DNA from: Methylohalobius sp964654415
GTDB taxonomy: Bacteria; Pseudomonadota; Gammaproteobacteria; Methylococcales; Methylothermaceae
Direction: 5' to 3'
Length of the DNA: 64,000 nucleotides
Assembly (NCBI GenBank): GCA_964654415.1
Contig: CAZZIP010000003.1
Location: 124,001-188,000, forward strand
A program made the translations under genes and the position numbers. This document shows positions 9,015 through 17,581 of this stretch, piece after piece. Each line of letters begins with the position of its first letter. The stretch's first letter is position 1. A model generated the notes under the pieces. The model was given only the letters and a program-made list of their open reading frames with translations. It ran no database searches and was not told the origin of the DNA.

Positions 9015-9138
9015 AGATTCCCCTTGTTTGTTCGATAAAACTAGTTATTTTAACCGAAAATCTTGGAACGTATCCCTGCGATGTCGTGTTTTGAAAGGGC
9101 TTAGTATAATGATAAATTTTTGAGACAGACGATAAAGC

Positions 9139-10104
9139 ATGGCCGTAAAAAACCGCCTTCATCGCAGCGAGCTCGCCGTTCCAGGCAGCAATCCCAAAAT
9201 GTTGGCTAAAGCGCCACACGCTGGGGCCGATGTCGTATTCCTCGATCTCGAAGATGCAGTCGCGCCAGACGATAAAGAGCTGGCCCGACGCAACGTCATC
9301 GAAGCGCTAAATAGTTTGGATTGGTCCAAATGTTCGGTCTCTGTCCGCATCAACGGGCTAGACACCCATTACTGCTATCGCGATATCATCGAGGTAGTGG
9401 AACAAGCGGGCGACAAACTCGACGCCATCCTAATCCCCAAGGTCAACGGTCCGCAAGATATCTATTTCGTCGCTACGCTGCTTGGCCAAATTGAGCAGGC
9501 TAAAGGATTTAAGCCGATCAATCTGTATGCATTGATCGAGACCGCGGCGGGAGTAGACAATGTCAAGGAAATTGCCCGTGCCTGTCCGGATCGCCTGGAA
9601 GCCTTAGTGTTTGGGGTGGCTGATTATGCGGCCTCCATTCAGGCGAGAACGACTAATATCGGCGGTGCCAATCCGGATTATGCGGTTCTGACCGATCCGC
9701 TCGATGACGGCTATCGACAGCATCATTGGGGCGATCAGTGGCACTTCGCCTTGGCGCGGATGGTGGTCGCCTGTAGGGCCAATGATTTGCGTCCCATTGA
9801 TGGACCGTTCGGTGATTTTAGCGATGCAGCGGGCTATCTGGCTGCTGCCCGCCGGGCTGCAGCGCTCGGTTGCGAAGGGAAATGGGCGATCCACCCTTCC
9901 CAGATTCCATTGGCCAACGAAGTCTTTACGCCTTCCGCTCGGGAGGTCGAACGCGCAGAAAGAATCCTGGCAGCGATGGAGCAAGCTGCGCACGAAGGCA
10001 AAGGCGCAGTGGCTTTGGATGGGCGTCTGATAGACGCCGCTTCGGTCAGGATGGCACAAAATCTGATCGCCAAAATTGAACAGATCGATCGCCGGAAATC
10101 TTGA
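9139..10104 (+). CDS. mcl: Malyl-CoA lyase
   Basis: Cleaves malyl-CoA to acetyl-CoA and glyoxylate in the serine cycle. It belongs to the HpcH/HpaI/CitE aldolase family: RSELAVPGSNPKML at the start, the metal-binding FLDLEDAV, then substrate-site segments such as ALIETAAGV and KWAIHPSQI. Length is 321 residues, matching the methylotroph enzymes. The two genes that follow encode malate thiokinase, which supplies its substrate. A perfect TATAAT lies at 9105-9110 but no convincing -35 box was found. Confidence 0.94.
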   Translation: MAVKNRLHRSELAVPGSNPKMLAKAPHAGADVVFLDLEDAVAPDDKELARRNVIEALNSLDWSKCSVSVRINGLDTHYCYRDIIEVVEQAGDKLDAILIPKVNGPQDIYFVATLLGQIEQAKGFKPINLYALIETAAGVDNVKEIARACPDRLEALVFGVADYAASIQARTTNIGGANPDYAVLTDPLDDGYRQHHWGDQWHFALARMVVACRANDLRPIDGPFGDFSDAAGYLAAARRAAALGCEGKWAIHPSQIPLANEVFTPSAREVERAERILAAMEQAAHEGKGAVALDGRLIDAASVRMAQNLIAKIEQIDRRKS

Positions 10105-10122
10105 AAATAAGGAGACCAATCG

Positions 10123-11301
10123 GTGAACATTCATGAATACCAGGCCAAAGAGCTGCTTCGGCTCTACGGCGTCCCGGTACCGGCTGGCAATGTCGCATAT
10201 TCCGACAGCCAAGCGCAGGCGGTGGCCGAGCAGATAGGGGGTGACAGATGGGTAGTTAAGGCCCAAATTCACGCCGGCGGGCGAGGCAAGGCCGGCGGTG
10301 TCAAACTCGCTGAATCCTTAGAAGAAGTCCGCCAGATCGCCGACGGGATGATCGGTATGACCCTGGTAACGCCTCAGACTGGTCCCAAAGGTAAAGTAGT
10401 TCGGCGAGTGCTGGTGGAAGAAGCCGTCTGCCTTCATCAAGAGCTGTATCTCGGCTTCGTCATCGACCGGGTCAGCCAGCGCATCACTATCATCGCCTCC
10501 CCCGAGGGGGGAATGGGAATCGAGGAGATTGCCTCAAAGAAGCCAGGTGGAATTGTTCGGGAGGCGATAGACCCGGCCATCGGCTTGCGCGATTTCCAAT
10601 GCCGCAAGGTTGCCGCCGCAATCGGCCTCAGGGACAAACATTTGATGGCACAAGCCGTTCGGATTATGCAGAGAGTCTACCGCTTATTCCGCGACAAGGA
10701 CGCTCTCCAAGCCGAGATCAATCCTTTAGGCATAGTCGGCCGTGACCCACGGTTGATCTGTCTGGATGCCAAATTCAATTTCGACCCCAATGCCCTCTAC
10801 CGGCATCCGGAGATCAACGAAATGCGCGACTTAGAGGAAGAAGACCCCAAAGAGGTGAAGGCTGCCGGACACGGTCTCAATTACATCGCTCTAGACGGCG
10901 ATATCGGCTGCATCGTCAACGGCGCAGGCTTGGCTATGGCGACCATGGACGCCATCGTGCTCCACGGCGGCTGGCCCGCCAATTTCCTGGACGTGGGCGG
11001 TGGCGCCTCACCGGAGAAAGTGCAGAACGCTTGCCGGATCGTGATCCAGGACGCCAACGTCAAAGCCCTATTGGTCAACATCTTCGCTGGCATCAACCGT
11101 TGCGATTGGATCGCCACTGGTTTGGTCCAAGCCTATACCAGTTTGAATATCGACAAGCCGTGCGTGGTGCGCTTGGCCGGAACCAACGTGAAGGAAGGTT
11201 TGAGGATTCTGACCGAATCGGGTCTGCCTTTTATCCAGGCCGCTAACTTGGACGATGCGGCAGCCAAAGCCGTCGCCAGTATTAAGAGGAAGAGTTTATG
11301 A
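10123..11301 (+). CDS. mtkA: Malate--CoA ligase (malate thiokinase) beta subunit
   Basis: ATP-grasp subunit of the enzyme that makes malyl-CoA from malate, CoA and ATP. It begins NIHEYQAKELLRLYGVPVP, typical of SucC-like proteins, and has the GGRGKAGGVK ATP-site segment and a C-terminal CoA-ligase domain. The GTG start at 10123 follows a good AAGGAGA ribosome site. Length is 392 residues. The sequence alone resembles succinyl-CoA synthetase; the mcl-mtkA-mtkB order is what identifies it as the serine-cycle enzyme. Confidence 0.92.
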   Translation: MNIHEYQAKELLRLYGVPVPAGNVAYSDSQAQAVAEQIGGDRWVVKAQIHAGGRGKAGGVKLAESLEEVRQIADGMIGMTLVTPQTGPKGKVVRRVLVEEAVCLHQELYLGFVIDRVSQRITIIASPEGGMGIEEIASKKPGGIVREAIDPAIGLRDFQCRKVAAAIGLRDKHLMAQAVRIMQRVYRLFRDKDALQAEINPLGIVGRDPRLICLDAKFNFDPNALYRHPEINEMRDLEEEDPKEVKAAGHGLNYIALDGDIGCIVNGAGLAMATMDAIVLHGGWPANFLDVGGGASPEKVQNACRIVIQDANVKALLVNIFAGINRCDWIATGLVQAYTSLNIDKPCVVRLAGTNVKEGLRILTESGLPFIQAANLDDAAAKAVASIKRKSL

Positions 11302-12185
11302 GTATCTTCGTCAATCGCCACTCGCGCGTGATCTTCCAGGGTTTTACCGGCCAACACGCTACATTCCACGCTCAAGAGGCACTTGAACACGGCACCAACG
11401 TAGTCGGCGGTGTCACCCCTGGCAAGGGCGGAACCAAGCATCTGGGACTGCCTGTGTTCGATACAGTGGCTGAAGCGGTTCAGGAAACCGGTGCCGATGT
11501 TTCTGGGATCTTTGTACCTCCTGCCTTCGCGGCCGATGCCATCATGGAAGCGGTCGAGGCCGGCATTCGGGTAGCTGTAGTCATTGCCGACGGCATTCCA
11601 GTCCAGGACATGGTCAGAGTGCAGCGCTACCGAGTCGGGCGCGACTGCGTAGTCCTGGGCCCAAATACTCCAGGGATCATCACTCCGGGAGAGTGCAAAG
11701 TGGGTATTATGCCCGCAAGCATCTATCGTCCTGGGCGGATTGGAGTGGTGTCGCGTTCTGGCACCCTCAATTACGAAACTGTCGAACAACTGGTCAAGCT
11801 CGGCCTGGGTCAGTCCACTGCAGTCGGCATCGGCGGAGATCCGATCAACGGTACTGACTTCGTCACTGTGCTCAGGGCCTTCGAACAGGACCAAGACACT
11901 GACGCGGTGGTCATGATTGGCGAGATCGGTGGTCCCCAAGAGGTCGCTGCTGCTCGCTGGGCCAAGGACAACATGCAAAAACCGTTGATCGGTTTCGTCG
12001 CGGGGGCCTCTGCTCCCCCTGGCCGGCGCATGGGCCATGCCGGAGCGATCGTCGAAGGCGAAGCAGACACCGCCAAGGCTAAAATGGATGCGATGGAGGC
12101 ACTAGGATTATACGTGGCTAGAAATCCCGCTCACATCGGGGAGATGGTACTTAGGGCCCTCAAGGAGCACAAGCTCATACGCTGA
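11298..12185 (+). CDS. mtkB: Malate--CoA ligase (malate thiokinase) alpha subunit
   Basis: CoA-binding and phosphohistidine subunit of malate thiokinase. Family marks are IFQGFTGQHATFHA at the N-terminus, the Rossmann-type CoA domain, and GHAGAIVEG containing the histidine phosphorylated during catalysis. Length is 295 residues. It overlaps mtkA by 4 bases (ATGA). The 3' end overlaps the convergent amino-acid kinase gene by 11 bases. Confidence 0.93.
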   Translation: MSIFVNRHSRVIFQGFTGQHATFHAQEALEHGTNVVGGVTPGKGGTKHLGLPVFDTVAEAVQETGADVSGIFVPPAFAADAIMEAVEAGIRVAVVIADGIPVQDMVRVQRYRVGRDCVVLGPNTPGIITPGECKVGIMPASIYRPGRIGVVSRSGTLNYETVEQLVKLGLGQSTAVGIGGDPINGTDFVTVLRAFEQDQDTDAVVMIGEIGGPQEVAAARWAKDNMQKPLIGFVAGASAPPGRRMGHAGAIVEGEADTAKAKMDAMEALGLYVARNPAHIGEMVLRALKEHKLIR

Positions 12186-12750
12186 GCGCGCGCAGCTGCT
12201 GGCTAAACCGAGCCAGCTCGCTGCGGTGGTAACAGTCGAACTCGACTTTGGGCAGCCAATCGGGGAAGGCTTCATCCACGATTCCGCTCTTTTTAAGGGC
12301 TATGGGATCGAGGTTGGCGGAAGCTTTTGATTTTACAAGCACCAGCCGCTCGGCGTTGAGTCTTCCCGCCAGCCAGGCCGCCAGGCTGTCTGAAGTCACC
12401 GCCCAGCTTGCCGGAACCCCGGCTCGATCCAATTCAGCCACTTCAGGCAACCAAACTGGGGTTTTTCCCTGCCTTAGAACCCCTCTGATTTCCTCGGTGC
12501 GGGAAAGCTCCAGGCGTGGATCCAAACCAAGGAAAAGAAGGCCAGTTTGATGCATGGCTAAAATAGCCATGCGGTGGGCGATCCGATCATCGATTTCCCA
12601 ACGCTGCTGCAGGATGCGGACCTGGTCTGCGAAGCGCCCCCCTCCTGGGACAATGACCGCTTTCCCTCCGCCGTATTCGGCTAGGCTCCATAACCACCCT
12701 TTGAGATTTGCGTCTTCGCTAAGGCTTCCGCCTAGCTTAACTACCCACAT
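12175..12750 (-). CDS. Amino-acid-kinase family protein, MfnE-like
   Basis: About 191 residues beginning MWVVKLGGSL, the standard N-terminus of the aspartokinase/uridylate kinase fold, with GGGRFADQVR and a TSDSLAAWLA segment. In archaea the related MfnE phosphorylates an aminomethylfuran phosphate in methanofuran synthesis, and homologues occur in H4MPT loci of methylotrophic bacteria. From family and context I infer a role in the methanofuran-type cofactor. ATG at 12750 gives a 14-base overlap with the pabB stop; an upstream start at 12768 would give six more residues but misses the family start. Confidence 0.8.
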   Translation of the reverse strand: MWVVKLGGSLSEDANLKGWLWSLAEYGGGKAVIVPGGGRFADQVRILQQRWEIDDRIAHRMAILAMHQTGLLFLGLDPRLELSRTEEIRGVLRQGKTPVWLPEVAELDRAGVPASWAVTSDSLAAWLAGRLNAERLVLVKSKASANLDPIALKKSGIVDEAFPDWLPKVEFDCYHRSELARFSQQLRALSV

Positions 12751-14152
12751 GATCGGCGGTAGAAACACAAAAGCGGGACATAACCTGAATCAATGCCGCG
12801 GCTTTGTCCAACCCCTCTTGGTATTCCCGCCTTGCGTCGGAATCTGCCACGATACCACCACCCGCCCAAAAGCGGATGAGCCGGTCGATAGGAGAATACA
12901 CCAGGGTACGAATCGCGATATTGGTGTCCATGTTCCCATCAAAACCGATGTAACCGATGGCGCCGCAATAAACGCCGCGCCGAGTCGGCTCTAGCTCTTC
13001 GATGATCTCCATAGCGCGGATCTTAGGTGCGCCGGTGATAGATCCCCCGGGGAAACAACCGCGCAGAAGGTCCAGACTATGGTAGCATTCTTGTAACTCG
13101 CCCACGACAGTGCTGACCAGGTGGTGAACGGTAGCAAAACTTTCTACCTGGAACAGCTTGGGTACTCGGACTGTGCCTAGCTTGCAAGTTTTGCTCAGAT
13201 CGTTGCGCAGTAAGTCGACGATCATGAGATTCTCAGCGCGATCTTTGGAGCTTTGTGCCAAAACCTCGATTTGAAACAGATCTTCTTCCGGACTCGGACA
13301 TCTGGCACGGGTGCCCTTGATCGGTTTGGTCTCTACCTTTCCCTGGCATACCTGGAGAAAGCGCTCGGGTGAGGAACTGAGCACGCAGAACTGCGGAAAC
13401 CGCAAAAACCCACTAAAAGGCGCCGGGTTCTCTTGCCTGAGGTCAAGATAAACCGACCACGGGTCGCCTGAGGCTTTCGCCTCGAAGCGTTGAGCCAGGT
13501 TGACTTGGTAACAATCCCCTTCGCGAATGTAATGCTGCACTTTGGCAAATGCCTTGCAATAAGCTTCAAAGCTTAAGTTAGATCGAATCGGAGTATGGAG
13601 GTAGAAACTGCTTCGGATGCGGGGCTTTGGGTTGCTGAATCTTGCCAGGAGCTTTGGCCACAACTTAAGCATATGCGGGACAGTACGTCCCACTAAGCAG
13701 GTCCGTTTTTGGAGATGGTCTACAACTACGGCCCAATCGTAGATTCCGACCGCCATGTCGGGGACGTTTTCTACATTTTCGGCGATCTGGGGCAGTCTTT
13801 CTAGGCGTCGTGCTAGATCATAGGCAAAATAGCCAAGCGCGCCGCCGCAGAAGGGTAACCCGGGAATGGACGGAAAAGGCTCGCCGAGGAGCTTTTTGAG
13901 CAGCTCAAAGGGGTCTTCCGGAGACAATCGAATCCCAGCTGCGCTTCGGATTTCGGTAAGACTCCCTCGCGTGATCAGAGTGGCCGACGGTCTGGCGACG
14001 ATGATGTCATAGCGTCCCTGAGGATTCTGAGGGTAACAGCTGTCCAGGAACATCGCCCATGGCTCGCCTGACCACTCGGAAAACAAGAGAGTGCTGTCCT
14101 GCCGATAAGGGAGTTCTGCAATCAGGAAAGGTGATTCCATAGGTAGGTTCAA
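12737..14152 (-). CDS. pabB: Aminodeoxychorismate synthase component I
   Basis: Converts chorismate to 4-amino-4-deoxychorismate, the precursor of p-aminobenzoate. Length is 471 residues. The chorismate-binding domain has PIKGTRARCPSPEED; the lysine in PIKGT separates PabB from anthranilate synthase, which has PIAGT. GCFPGGSITGAPK near the C-terminus is also canonical. p-Aminobenzoate is the arylamine built into both folate and H4MPT, which explains its place between C1-cofactor genes. The start could be Met1 or Met5. Confidence 0.9.
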   Translation of the reverse strand: MNLPMESPFLIAELPYRQDSTLLFSEWSGEPWAMFLDSCYPQNPQGRYDIIVARPSATLITRGSLTEIRSAAGIRLSPEDPFELLKKLLGEPFPSIPGLPFCGGALGYFAYDLARRLERLPQIAENVENVPDMAVGIYDWAVVVDHLQKRTCLVGRTVPHMLKLWPKLLARFSNPKPRIRSSFYLHTPIRSNLSFEAYCKAFAKVQHYIREGDCYQVNLAQRFEAKASGDPWSVYLDLRQENPAPFSGFLRFPQFCVLSSSPERFLQVCQGKVETKPIKGTRARCPSPEEDLFQIEVLAQSSKDRAENLMIVDLLRNDLSKTCKLGTVRVPKLFQVESFATVHHLVSTVVGELQECYHSLDLLRGCFPGGSITGAPKIRAMEIIEELEPTRRGVYCGAIGYIGFDGNMDTNIAIRTLVYSPIDRLIRFWAGGGIVADSDARREYQEGLDKAAALIQVMSRFCVSTADHVGS

Positions 14153-14188
14153 ATAGCGCTGGCTTCATGAAATCTTAACAGGAATCGT

Positions 14189-15232
14189 TCAGCTCCCCAA
14201 ATGGGCTGCAAGCAGGCACGCCAATGCCGCCGCAGGTGCGCAATCGGCAGCTGAAAAGTCTGTTCGGCAATTACCCCTTTCGAAATCAAAGTGCTCTGAT
14301 AGGTCTCGATATCGTAGATTCAGGCGCTGGGCAAGCATTTCAGCCAAGAATCTTCCCACGCCTGCGCCGATCACAACGGTCTGGTCAGAAAAACCACGAG
14401 ATAGCTGACGCAGGCAGGCCTGAGTAAGCGACTGGAGTTGGATTTCGTGGAAATATCTGGCAAGTTCTAGCCACGCCTTGTCAGGAGCTGCTTCCCGGTC
14501 CAAGCCAATCATACGCGCCAAGCGCTGCATGCTCGCCGCTTTAGTTTTAGGTTTACCGTCAGCCGTTTCAGCTTGATCTGCATATTTTGGAAGCAGATTT
14601 AAAATCCGGTAGATATCCCCAGTAGTGGCAAAGTGTTCCGCCATCAGAGGCAGCCACTCCCCATCGAAAGGCACTATCTTGGTGAGCGCGGCTAAAGGAG
14701 TTCGAATGACACCGGTGTATAACAGTTCACCGCAGCGCAGTCGCGAGTAGTCGTCGTCTCCCCGGCAATCTGGCTTTCCTTGTCGAATGGGGATAAGGTC
14801 ACAGGTTGTGCTTCCGATGTCTAAGCATAGGGTTTCTGTTTCTTTCTGGGAAAGATATTGTGCCGTTAGTTTCCAGTTGTTTGAGGCGATTTTTTGAGGG
14901 TTTGGTGGAGAAAAACAAGATAACGGTATAAATTCGCCATCGACGAACAAGAAGGTCCTCGTCCGTTCGACCTTGCTCGCAAAGGTATCCAACAAAACGC
15001 TTACCCCATGCTGGCGATTGTCGAATAAATCGACCATTTCTCCAGTCATGGTCAAGCCATGGATACAGTCATCCGGCAGATGCGCCGATACCAATTCCAG
15101 CGCTCGATCAAGATAGCTCAATCCCTGCCACAGCGGACAGGCTATCTGCCAGACAGCTTTCACCTTCCTCCGCTGGACTAAAGCTGCCTTCAGATGAGCC
15201 CCCCCAAGGTCCCATCCTACCCAGAAGCTCAT
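14189..15232 (-). CDS. H4MPT-linked C1 transfer pathway protein (hydantoinase-like, MfnF-type)
   Basis: A 347-residue protein of the hydantoinase A/oxoprolinase-like, ASKHA-fold family. It starts with the phosphate-loop-like VGWDLGGAHLKAAL and has LCLDIGSTTCDLIP and VIGAGVGRFLAEML. This family is found almost only in methanogens and H4MPT-using bacteria. The archaeal homologue MfnF couples two moieties in methanofuran synthesis. I infer the equivalent step here. It overlaps the upstream ATP-grasp gene by 4 bases. Confidence 0.85.
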   Translation of the reverse strand: MSFWVGWDLGGAHLKAALVQRRKVKAVWQIACPLWQGLSYLDRALELVSAHLPDDCIHGLTMTGEMVDLFDNRQHGVSVLLDTFASKVERTRTFLFVDGEFIPLSCFSPPNPQKIASNNWKLTAQYLSQKETETLCLDIGSTTCDLIPIRQGKPDCRGDDDYSRLRCGELLYTGVIRTPLAALTKIVPFDGEWLPLMAEHFATTGDIYRILNLLPKYADQAETADGKPKTKAASMQRLARMIGLDREAAPDKAWLELARYFHEIQLQSLTQACLRQLSRGFSDQTVVIGAGVGRFLAEMLAQRLNLRYRDLSEHFDFERGNCRTDFSAADCAPAAALACLLAAHLGS

Positions 15233-16221
15233 GCACCCACCCAGACTTGCTGCCCGATAAGTTTACTTCGGCGGCGAGAAATCTCTGAGAGAGAAATTTC
15301 TCCTTTGGCCAAATCCACAATCCAAGCGCCAACGGACTCTCCTAAGGCGGAGCTAAGCCCGGCATAAGACAAAGTCAGGCGCGGATTGATTTCCAATACT
15401 AACGATCCTTTTGGAGTCATGATCAAATCTATTCCCACATACCCCCAGAGCTCCGGAATGGCCGTGGCGATCCGCTCGCATAGCTTATGCCACCGGCGAT
15501 CAAGGCTAGGAAAAGCATTGACTTCACAGCCCAAAAGATGGAAACTGCCACTTCGATTCTGCACTATCTGCCGGTTAGCGCTGAGCAGCACCGCTTCCCC
15601 ACCTGCGAATATAGCACTCAGACTCATAGCGTTCCCGAGGATAAAAGGCTGGAGCAACCAGTCTCTGGGAAAAGTCTCCAAGGCAGCCTGATCTTTCACC
15701 AAAACCACCCCCTCGCAGCCAACTCCATCGCGGGGTTTGACGACCCACGGCGGCGGCACCTGACCGGTAAAATCGCCGAGCCGCCATACCGGAACACATT
15801 CCACTCCAGCTTGGGCGAGCTTGCGCAGGGTAGCTAGCTTATCGCCTGCCAAGGCGACCGCTTGCGGATGAGAACCAAGCAATTTCTTACCAGCTTTAAG
15901 AACCTGACTGCTCAATTCCGCCAAAAGACCACCGGTTTCCGGGGCAGTCACCCACACCATCTCCGCCCAGTCTAAGGCGGTCTGCCAAGTAGAGGCAAAA
16001 TCTCTTTTCCCCTCGCCTACAGGCAGGATTTCCGCTGCTTGGCAGTGCCGAAACGCGGCAGGCACCGGCAAACGCCGATCACGCAGTATTTTAAGAGGTT
16101 TCCCCGCCAGATCTCTAAGCTGAGCGTCTAGCATAATCTCACCTTCGCGGGCCAGCGCTAGAGGCAAGGATTCTGCTGCCAGGCCGCCGCCGGTAATATA
16201 TTCAAACACTAAGATTTTCAT
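15229..16221 (-). CDS. ATP-grasp protein of the C1-cofactor locus (MfnD-like)
   Basis: A 330-residue ATP-grasp protein starting MKILVFEYITGGG, the N-terminus of the family that includes archaeal tyramine-glutamate ligase MfnD. ATP-site segments PPPWVVKPRDGVGCEG and LVLEINPRLTLSY (metal-binding Glu and Asn) are visible. The likely reaction is formation of an amide bond between an amine and glutamate in a methanofuran-like cofactor. This is inferred from family and neighbours. Its start is only 15 bases from the start of the oppositely oriented HisA-like gene. Confidence 0.82.
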   Translation of the reverse strand: MKILVFEYITGGGLAAESLPLALAREGEIMLDAQLRDLAGKPLKILRDRRLPVPAAFRHCQAAEILPVGEGKRDFASTWQTALDWAEMVWVTAPETGGLLAELSSQVLKAGKKLLGSHPQAVALAGDKLATLRKLAQAGVECVPVWRLGDFTGQVPPPWVVKPRDGVGCEGVVLVKDQAALETFPRDWLLQPFILGNAMSLSAIFAGGEAVLLSANRQIVQNRSGSFHLLGCEVNAFPSLDRRWHKLCERIATAIPELWGYVGIDLIMTPKGSLVLEINPRLTLSYAGLSSALGESVGAWIVDLAKGEISLSEISRRRSKLIGQQVWVGA

Positions 16222-16236
16222 TGACGAGCGATAACG

Positions 16237-16893
16237 ATGGAGTTAGTTCCAGTAATCGACCTCAAAGGCGAGCAAGCAGTGATGGCGATCCGCGGCCAGC
16301 GCGAACATTATCGCCCTCTGGCTACGCCGTTATGCCCAGATAGCGATCCCTTGCGCGTGGTTTCGAGTTTTTTAGCGTTGGCTCCGTTTTCTTCGCTGTA
16401 TGTTGCAGATTTGGATGCTATTTTGGGTTCATCAGATAACGGTATAATAATTGCGCGCATCCAGCAGTCATTTCCGCAGCTTCATCTCTGGATCGACCGC
16501 GGCTGGCCACCCATCGAGCCGAGCGCCCACGCCACTCCCGTGGTTGGCAGCGAATCGCTCGGCCAAAACTGGAAACCCAAGCTGGCGATGCTCCAAGGTC
16601 CTTGGATTTTGTCCCTGGACTTCAACGCGAGTGGGTTTCTCGGTCCTGAAACTCTATTGGAAGAACCCACTTGGTGGCCAGCTTCGGTAATCTTGATGAC
16701 CATGGCCAAGATCGGCAGCCAATCAGGTCCCGACTGGCCACGCCTGATCGCTTTCAAACAGCGCTATCCTAAAACGCACTGGATTGCCGCAGGCGGCATT
16801 TGCAGTCCCTACGACCTGACTCGCCTCAAAGCGCTTGGCATCAGCCAAGCGCTGGTAGCCAGTGCCCTTCACTACGGCTTAATCCAGCCTTGA
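16237..16893 (+). CDS. HisA/HisF-related TIM-barrel protein of the C1 locus
   Basis: 218 residues beginning ELVPVIDLKGEQAV, the HisA-type phosphate-binding barrel start, with YVADLDAIL and a late AAGGICSPYDL matching the second phosphate-binding half. It is too divergent for histidine synthesis and belongs to the hisA/F-related group that travels with H4MPT/methanofuran genes in methanogens and methylotrophs. Substrate unknown. It is the only plus-strand gene in the cofactor locus and is followed by a hairpin shared with fae. Confidence 0.82.
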   Translation: MELVPVIDLKGEQAVMAIRGQREHYRPLATPLCPDSDPLRVVSSFLALAPFSSLYVADLDAILGSSDNGIIIARIQQSFPQLHLWIDRGWPPIEPSAHATPVVGSESLGQNWKPKLAMLQGPWILSLDFNASGFLGPETLLEEPTWWPASVILMTMAKIGSQSGPDWPRLIAFKQRYPKTHWIAAGGICSPYDLTRLKALGISQALVASALHYGLIQP

Positions 16894-16919
16894 ACGCAGC
16901 ACCCCACAAAAGGAAAAGC

Positions 16920-16946
16920 CGCCGTTTTTACGCTATCGAAACGGCG
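16920..16946. terminator. Probable bidirectional terminator between HisA-like gene and fae
   Basis: An 8-base stem CGCCGTTT (16920-16927) pairs with AAACGGCG (16939-16946) across an 11-base loop. T-rich sequence follows on both strands (ACTTTATCTTT on plus, GGCTTTTCCTTTT on minus). It lies between two convergent genes. Confidence 0.6.
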
Positions 16947-16983
16947 ACTTTATCTTTGCAAAACAAGCGTCTCAGTCGGCGTC

Positions 16984-17496
16984 TCAGTCGTGAGCGGCAA
17001 ATGGATGATGGACAGTCCTTGCTTTTTCCACTACTTCCCCTGGCGACGGCCTGCCTGCTACCGCATTCTTGATCGCTTCCTTGGTAGCTTCGTAGTTGTA
17101 ATCCTGGATCTTGGCGTCGTCCTCCGCCAGCCAGTGGATGAACACCCCGACGCAAATAAACAGGTCATCCGCCTCATCCAGCGGAATGGTGCCATCCCGA
17201 ACGCACTCGGTCACCGCCATGGCCACCCCCCGTTGGGCCGGACCGAACATTTGGGTGGCTTGTTTAGCGTTCTTGATGGTCACTTTGTTGAACATCACGG
17301 TTGCCGGCTTACACATCAGGTTCGGTGCCACGACGGCAAGCAGCGCGTTGTGCCCCGTTTTGTTGTTGGTCAGACAATTGGCAAATGCGGTTTCCGCCGC
17401 GCTGCCGCGTGGACCGATGATCAAGTCGATGTGGGCCACCTCGTTGCCTTCACCCTTCAAAGACTCACCAATCAGCATCTTATTGATTCTTGCCAT
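16984..17496 (-). CDS. fae: Formaldehyde-activating enzyme
   Basis: Condenses formaldehyde with tetrahydromethanopterin to methylene-H4MPT, the entry step of H4MPT-linked formaldehyde oxidation. The family core starts MARINKMLIGESLKG and is nearly canonical, including AHIDLIIGPRGS with the catalytic histidine, MFGPAQRGVAMAV and ICVGVFIHWLAEDDAKIQD. From ATG 17496 it has 170 residues, the usual length. The frame stays open upstream, and ATG 17559 has a better-spaced ribosome site, so a 21-residue N-terminal extension is possible. It follows the orf5/orf7-like genes, in the same order as I recall for Methylobacterium extorquens (mch-orf5-orf7-fae). Confidence 0.96.
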   Translation of the reverse strand: MARINKMLIGESLKGEGNEVAHIDLIIGPRGSAAETAFANCLTNNKTGHNALLAVVAPNLMCKPATVMFNKVTIKNAKQATQMFGPAQRGVAMAVTECVRDGTIPLDEADDLFICVGVFIHWLAEDDAKIQDYNYEATKEAIKNAVAGRPSPGEVVEKARTVHHPFAAHD

Positions 17497-17563
17497 TCCT
17501 GTTGTTTCCTCTTTGGTTGATGATGAAAATAATGACAGAATTTTCCCAATTAACGACATGTTT

Positions 17564-17570
17564 GCTCTCC
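17564..17570 (-). promoter_or_regulatory. Ribosome-binding site for an alternative fae start
   Basis: On the minus strand GGAGAGC sits five to six bases before ATG 17559, in frame with fae. The start used by the family (17496) has only GAGG eleven bases away, or an AGGA abutting the ATG. Confidence 0.5.
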
Positions 17571-17581
17571 CCAATCGAGCA

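Noticed and set aside
9091..9110. TTGAAA plus TATAAT before mcl as a promoter
   Set aside because: Only 8 bases separate the boxes. The TATAAT may still be a -10, but no -35 at the right distance was found.
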